Source: Anaerolineaceae bacterium (GTDB lineage Bacteria; Chloroflexota; Anaerolineae; Anaerolineales; Anaerolineaceae). From it: DNA of 6,122 nucleotides. The notes under the pieces were generated by a model. That model was not told the DNA's origin, did not search any database, and saw nothing but the letters and a program-made list of their open reading frames with translations. Below, in pieces: positions 6,052-6,122 of this stretch. Position 1 is the first letter of the stretch. Each line of letters begins with the position of its first letter. The stretch lies in assembly GCA_011620465.1 (NCBI GenBank), contig WOZC01000120.1:2608-8729 (forward strand), read 5' to 3'. Both the position numbers and the translations under genes were made by a program.

Positions 6052-6122
6052 TTAATCGAGTGTGATCGTTCCCGCGATGATGTCAGCCTTGAGTTGTTCA
6101 ACTTCAGCTGCAAGTTCGGCAG
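6052..6122 (-). CDS. BMP-family nucleoside-binding lipoprotein, C-terminal end (runs off right edge)
   Basis: Only the last 22 codons are in the window, closing with a TAA at 6052-6054. The final residues, VEQLKADIIAGTITLD, match the usual C-terminal pattern of BMP/PnrA/NupN proteins, a helix ending in KxDIIAGxI and a short strand. These are membrane-anchored lipoproteins that bind nucleosides outside the membrane and hand them to the importer. The signal peptide, lipobox and binding residues lie outside the window. The position just upstream of a NupO-like ATPase and two permeases is exactly where nupN/bmpA lies in known operons, which strongly supports the call despite the short fragment. 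The terminator immediately after the gene fits a binding protein made in excess. Confidence 0.8.
   Translation of the reverse strand, partial: AELAAEVEQLKADIIAGTITLD

Overview
This is a bacterial window in which every convincing gene lies on the minus strand, so transcription runs from high to low coordinates. It holds two ABC transporter loci. From right to left the first is a nucleoside (BMP/Nup-type) importer: the last 22 codons of a BMP-family substrate-binding lipoprotein gene (6052-6122), a strong hairpin terminator (6001-6041), a double-domain ATPase (4392-5951), and two different membrane permeases (2974-4248 and 1700-2977). The order binding protein, ATPase, permease, permease is that of Bacillus nupN-nupO-nupP-nupQ and lactococcal bmpA-nupA-nupB-nupC. 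The set closes with a rho-independent terminator at 1651-1680.

After a 287-base gap carrying two imperfect hairpin-rich repeats (about 1485-1559 and 1572-1649) comes a second, unrelated locus. It consists of an ABC-2 (NatA/YhaQ-type) ATPase (495-1412) that overlaps by 17 bases an ABC-2 permease (1-511), which runs off the left edge. This pair is an export-type system of unknown substrate.

How they work together: the lipoprotein captures a nucleoside outside the membrane. The two permeases form the channel, and the double ATPase drives uptake using one intact and one degenerate ATP site. The two permease genes are translationally coupled by an ATGA overlap. A terminator between binding-protein gene and ATPase gene would make the binding protein more abundant than the membrane complex. 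The second locus would work as an ATPase and permease pair moving something outwards.

The organism cannot be fixed from the sequence alone. Base composition is near 50% GC by eye, start sites mostly carry Shine-Dalgarno motifs, and both importer permeases are about 100 residues longer than their Bacillus relatives. From memory, long permeases of this kind occur in Chloroflexota such as Anaerolineae, but this is a tentative guess. No phage, CRISPR, insertion sequence, tRNA or rRNA was seen. The window is largely ordinary; the least explained parts are the paired repeats at 1485-1649, the 143-base leader between ATPase and first permease, and the N-terminal extension of the second permease.
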